Positions 4,946 through 7,220 of a DNA stretch of 7,220 bases are shown here, piece after piece (position 1 is the first letter of the stretch; each line of letters opens with the position of its first letter). Below the pieces are notes generated by a model, which saw only the letters and a program-made list of their open reading frames with translations, had not been told where the DNA came from and did no database searches. The DNA comes from PWHW01 sp964435025 (GTDB lineage Bacteria; Patescibacteriota; Minisyncoccia; Minisyncoccales; PWPS01), in NCBI GenBank assembly GCA_964435025.1, contig CAYSXL010000023.1, positions 1 through 7,220 of the forward strand, written 5' to 3'. Both the position numbers and the translations under genes were made by a program.

Positions 4946-6610
4946 ATGAGCAATCAAAGGCTTTGGCTAATTTTTTGCTTCGCAATTATTGCTTCGGGCG
5001 TTCTCGGTTGGCGGCTTTTTAATGTGCAAGTTTTACAAAGCGGAGAGTGGAAAGCGCAAGCACAAGGACAACAAAGACTTTTTACTCAAGTAGAAGGAAA
5101 TAGGGGAAATATTTATTTAAGCAGTATAAACGGAGAACCTGCCCCTGTTGCAATAAACAGAAAAAAATACTCGGCGTATATTTCTCCGCGGAGACTAAAA
5201 GGAATAGAAAATAGGGAGGAATTTGCAGAAAAAGTCTCGCAAGCGCTTTCCATCAAAGGAAAAAACGTTTTGGGAGTAATGGAAAAAGATAACAGATACG
5301 AAATTTTGAAAAAGGATCTCTCAGAAGAAGAGGTGGAAGAGGTAAAGAATATTTCTGGTCTTTACTTGGAAAATGAGATTACAAGATACTACCCCGAAGG
5401 TGATTTTGCTTCTCATCTTATTGGTTTTATGGGAGGTGAACGGATCGGACAATACGGAGTAGAACAGTTCTACGAGGATATTATTAGCGGGAAAACAGGG
5501 ATAAGAGAAGGATCAAAAAATCCTTGGGGGAATTTTATTACGAAAGATTCTACAGTACAGGGAGCAAATATCCATTTGAGCGTGGATTACAATATACAGT
5601 ATTTTGCGGAAAATGCGCTTAAGGAAACGGTAGAGAACCTTAACGCTACCAGAGGAAGTGTGATTGTCGGAGATCCCAATACAGGGGAGATTTTAGCACT
5701 TGTAAACCAACCCTCTTTTGATCCTAATAATTATAGAGAAAGTGATGTAAGCTCTTTAAAAAACCTCACTATCCAAGAAACGTATGAACCGGGTTCGGTT
5801 TTTAAACCGATTACTATAGCGATAGCATTGGAAAATAATGCTATTGAGCCGGATGACACTTTTTACGATAAAGGAAGTTATCAGATTCATGGGAGAACAA
5901 TATACAATTATGCCAGGAGAGCCTACGGATCTGTGAGTATGACGGAAATAATAGAGAATTCCATTAATACGGGAATGGTTCATATACAAAGGCAAATGGA
6001 TAATCATGATTTTTTGGAGTATTTAAAATCCTTTAAGTTTTTCAAACCCACAAATATTGATCTTCACGGAGAAGTTTATTCTCGAAACAGGCCCTTTCTG
6101 GAGGGTCATGACGCTAATTTTGCCACGGCGTCTTACGGGCACGGAATAGAGGTTACGCCGATGCAGCTTTTCCGTGCTTTTTCCGTTATTGCCAACGGAG
6201 GAAGAATGGTTGATCCGTATATTGCCGAGGACTTTGTCCCCGCTTTATCCGGGGAGAGAATTATATCTCCTGAAACTTCCAATTTGGTAACGGAAATGTT
6301 AGTTAGTACAGTTGAACAGGGTTTTGGAAGTACGGCGAAGATCCCGGGGTATTATGTAGCGGGCAAAACCGGGACAGCTCAAATTCCGTGGTCAAAATTT
6401 GGAATTTCCCGGTTAGGATATTCTGACAGGACCATTCAAGGGTTTACGGGATATGCCCCCGCTTTTGATCCGGAATTTGTTATTTTAGTTAAAATTGATG
6501 AACCACAAACACGTTCTGCAGAAGTGTCTGCTGCGCCGCTATTTAAAGAGATTGCCGAGTATGTTCTGGAATATAAGAAGATTCCTCCCGACTATGATGT
6601 TTCGGAATAA
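4946..6610 (+). CDS. ftsI: Class B penicillin-binding protein, FtsI/PBP3-type D,D-transpeptidase
   Basis: 554 residues, normal for the family. A single uncleaved membrane helix (about 6-25) anchors it. The pedestal or dimerisation domain starts at GNRGNIYLSS (51-60), the usual RGxI motif, and runs to about 200. The transpeptidase domain follows with all three active-site motifs: S284-V-F-K287 in EPGSVFKP (catalytic serine), S339-I-N341, and K474-T-G476 in VAGKTGTAQ. SYGHGIEVTPMQL (396-408) and GYAP (502-505) are further typical elements. It should cross-link peptidoglycan stem peptides at the septum with an FtsW-type glycosyltransferase. No PASTA domains are present. The position after ftsL favours FtsI over an elongation-type PBP2. 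The start is one base after the ftsL stop, with AGG four bases before the ATG. Confidence 0.93.
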   Translation: MSNQRLWLIFCFAIIASGVLGWRLFNVQVLQSGEWKAQAQGQQRLFTQVEGNRGNIYLSSINGEPAPVAINRKKYSAYISPRRLKGIENREEFAEKVSQALSIKGKNVLGVMEKDNRYEILKKDLSEEEVEEVKNISGLYLENEITRYYPEGDFASHLIGFMGGERIGQYGVEQFYEDIISGKTGIREGSKNPWGNFITKDSTVQGANIHLSVDYNIQYFAENALKETVENLNATRGSVIVGDPNTGEILALVNQPSFDPNNYRESDVSSLKNLTIQETYEPGSVFKPITIAIALENNAIEPDDTFYDKGSYQIHGRTIYNYARRAYGSVSMTEIIENSINTGMVHIQRQMDNHDFLEYLKSFKFFKPTNIDLHGEVYSRNRPFLEGHDANFATASYGHGIEVTPMQLFRAFSVIANGGRMVDPYIAEDFVPALSGERIISPETSNLVTEMLVSTVEQGFGSTAKIPGYYVAGKTGTAQIPWSKFGISRLGYSDRTIQGFTGYAPAFDPEFVILVKIDEPQTRSAEVSAAPLFKEIAEYVLEYKKIPPDYDVSE

Positions 6611-6617
6611 ATAATAA

Positions 6618-7220
6618 ATGAAATATTTTTTAAGAAATAAAAAAGTAATATTTATTACGGGAGACAGAAAAGGAGAAACCTCTTCTGTTGTTGATTTTGT
6701 CTGCAAGCACAATTTTTCCGTTCTACATATTGGTAGTATACCGGGTGTCTTTGATATTCCTAAAATCTTGAAAAATGAAATTATAATTTTCGAAGATAAC
6801 GAAAATATCAGTACGGGAGAAATAAGAAATTTCTTGAACGCTCTCCCCAAAGCGGTTTTTATTATTACGCAGGCTGAAAAAAAATCGAGAATAAAAAGAT
6901 TACTTCTTCATTTTCCGGAGAGATGGCTTCTTGTCGTTGATTTTTCTATTGCGGGGAAACTAAGAGGCAAGAAAACGAGAAAAATGCTTACTTTCGGCAT
7001 AAACAAGAAAAAAGCGGATTTCTTTATCACCGATATAAATCAAAAAGAAAGTGAGACCAATTTTAAGGTCAACTATAAATCCAATATCATCCCTTTTTGG
7101 ATAAGCGAAAAATTAAAAAAGAAGGAAGTGTACAGTATACTTCCCGCTCTTTGTGTAGCAGAAACTCTTAGCCTTAATTTAGCAGAGGTCTCTTTTAGAG
7201 TAAAAGAAAAACTCAAATCC
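6618..7220 (+). CDS. Mur-ligase-like protein, divergent, cut by the window end
   Basis: 201 codons are open from the ATG at 6618 to the edge; no stop is seen. The start IFITGDRKGETSS (11-23) aligns with the Mur ligase P-loop (ITGxxGKTS), but with one extra residue and E20 where the ATP-binding lysine belongs. Later, KMLTFGINKKKADFFITDI (122-140) matches the MurE/MurF stretch that closes the central domain, and VYSILPALCVAETLSLNLAE (171-190) resembles the segment (HNVYNALAA...) before the C-terminal domain. It lacks the N-terminal UDP-substrate domain, since the P-loop begins near residue 14 and not near 100. The central domain looks shortened, and I cannot find the usual NADD or asparagine-histidine motifs. 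Position after ftsI is the murE/murF slot. It begins 7 bases after ftsI with no Shine-Dalgarno sequence. Either a reduced Mur ligase with altered chemistry or an inactive homologue; the family link is moderate. Confidence 0.65.
   Translation, partial: MKYFLRNKKVIFITGDRKGETSSVVDFVCKHNFSVLHIGSIPGVFDIPKILKNEIIIFEDNENISTGEIRNFLNALPKAVFIITQAEKKSRIKRLLLHFPERWLLVVDFSIAGKLRGKKTRKMLTFGINKKKADFFITDINQKESETNFKVNYKSNIIPFWISEKLKKKEVYSILPALCVAETLSLNLAEVSFRVKEKLKS

Overview
The window is an AT-rich bacterial segment, and every supported gene lies on the + strand. It holds the start of a division and cell-wall (dcw) gene cluster in the classic order mraZ - rsmH - ftsL - ftsI, followed by a gene in the murE/murF slot that runs off the window end. 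Upstream is a separate two-gene unit: a small conserved-looking membrane protein and a large membrane-anchored Clp-type AAA+ ATPase. Tiny intergenic gaps, weak or missing Shine-Dalgarno sequences, divergent versions of universal proteins and lysine-rich AT-biased coding suggest a Candidate Phyla Radiation (Patescibacteria, Parcubacteria-like) genome. That assignment is inference from gene style, not from a marker tree. TGA is used as a normal stop (end of the Clp gene), so the TGA=Gly code of Gracilibacteria/Absconditabacteria does not fit.

Layout: 1-270 has no credible gene. It carries a 55-bp sequence present twice (139 bp apart), built from short palindromes, followed by a second GC-rich hairpin and a possible -10 box. 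271-678 encodes a 135-residue membrane protein. 666-3182 overlaps it by 13 bases and encodes the Clp-like ATPase, closed by a strong intrinsic terminator at 3209-3234. A near-consensus sigma-70 promoter (3261-3289) then starts the dcw operon. Its leader carries four TGGGG(G)AAA boxes, the expected kind of MraZ autoregulatory operator. mraZ (3363-3794), rsmH (3798-4658), ftsL-like (4660-4944) and ftsI (4946-6610) follow with gaps of 1-3 bases. A partial Mur-ligase-like gene (6618 to the edge) comes last.

How they work together: MraZ controls the operon, RsmH methylates 16S rRNA, and FtsL and FtsI belong to the septal peptidoglycan machine. The last gene sits where MurE or MurF should be, but it lacks the N-terminal UDP-substrate domain and has a damaged P-loop.

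The most unusual item is the Clp-like ATPase. It has an N-terminal two-helix membrane anchor, a first AAA+ module without the Walker A lysine and arginine finger, and a second module with intact catalytic residues but the pore-loop-1 segment (GYVG in ordinary Clp proteins) deleted. With its overlapping membrane-protein partner, it may form a membrane ATPase that does not work as a normal ClpP-linked unfoldase.
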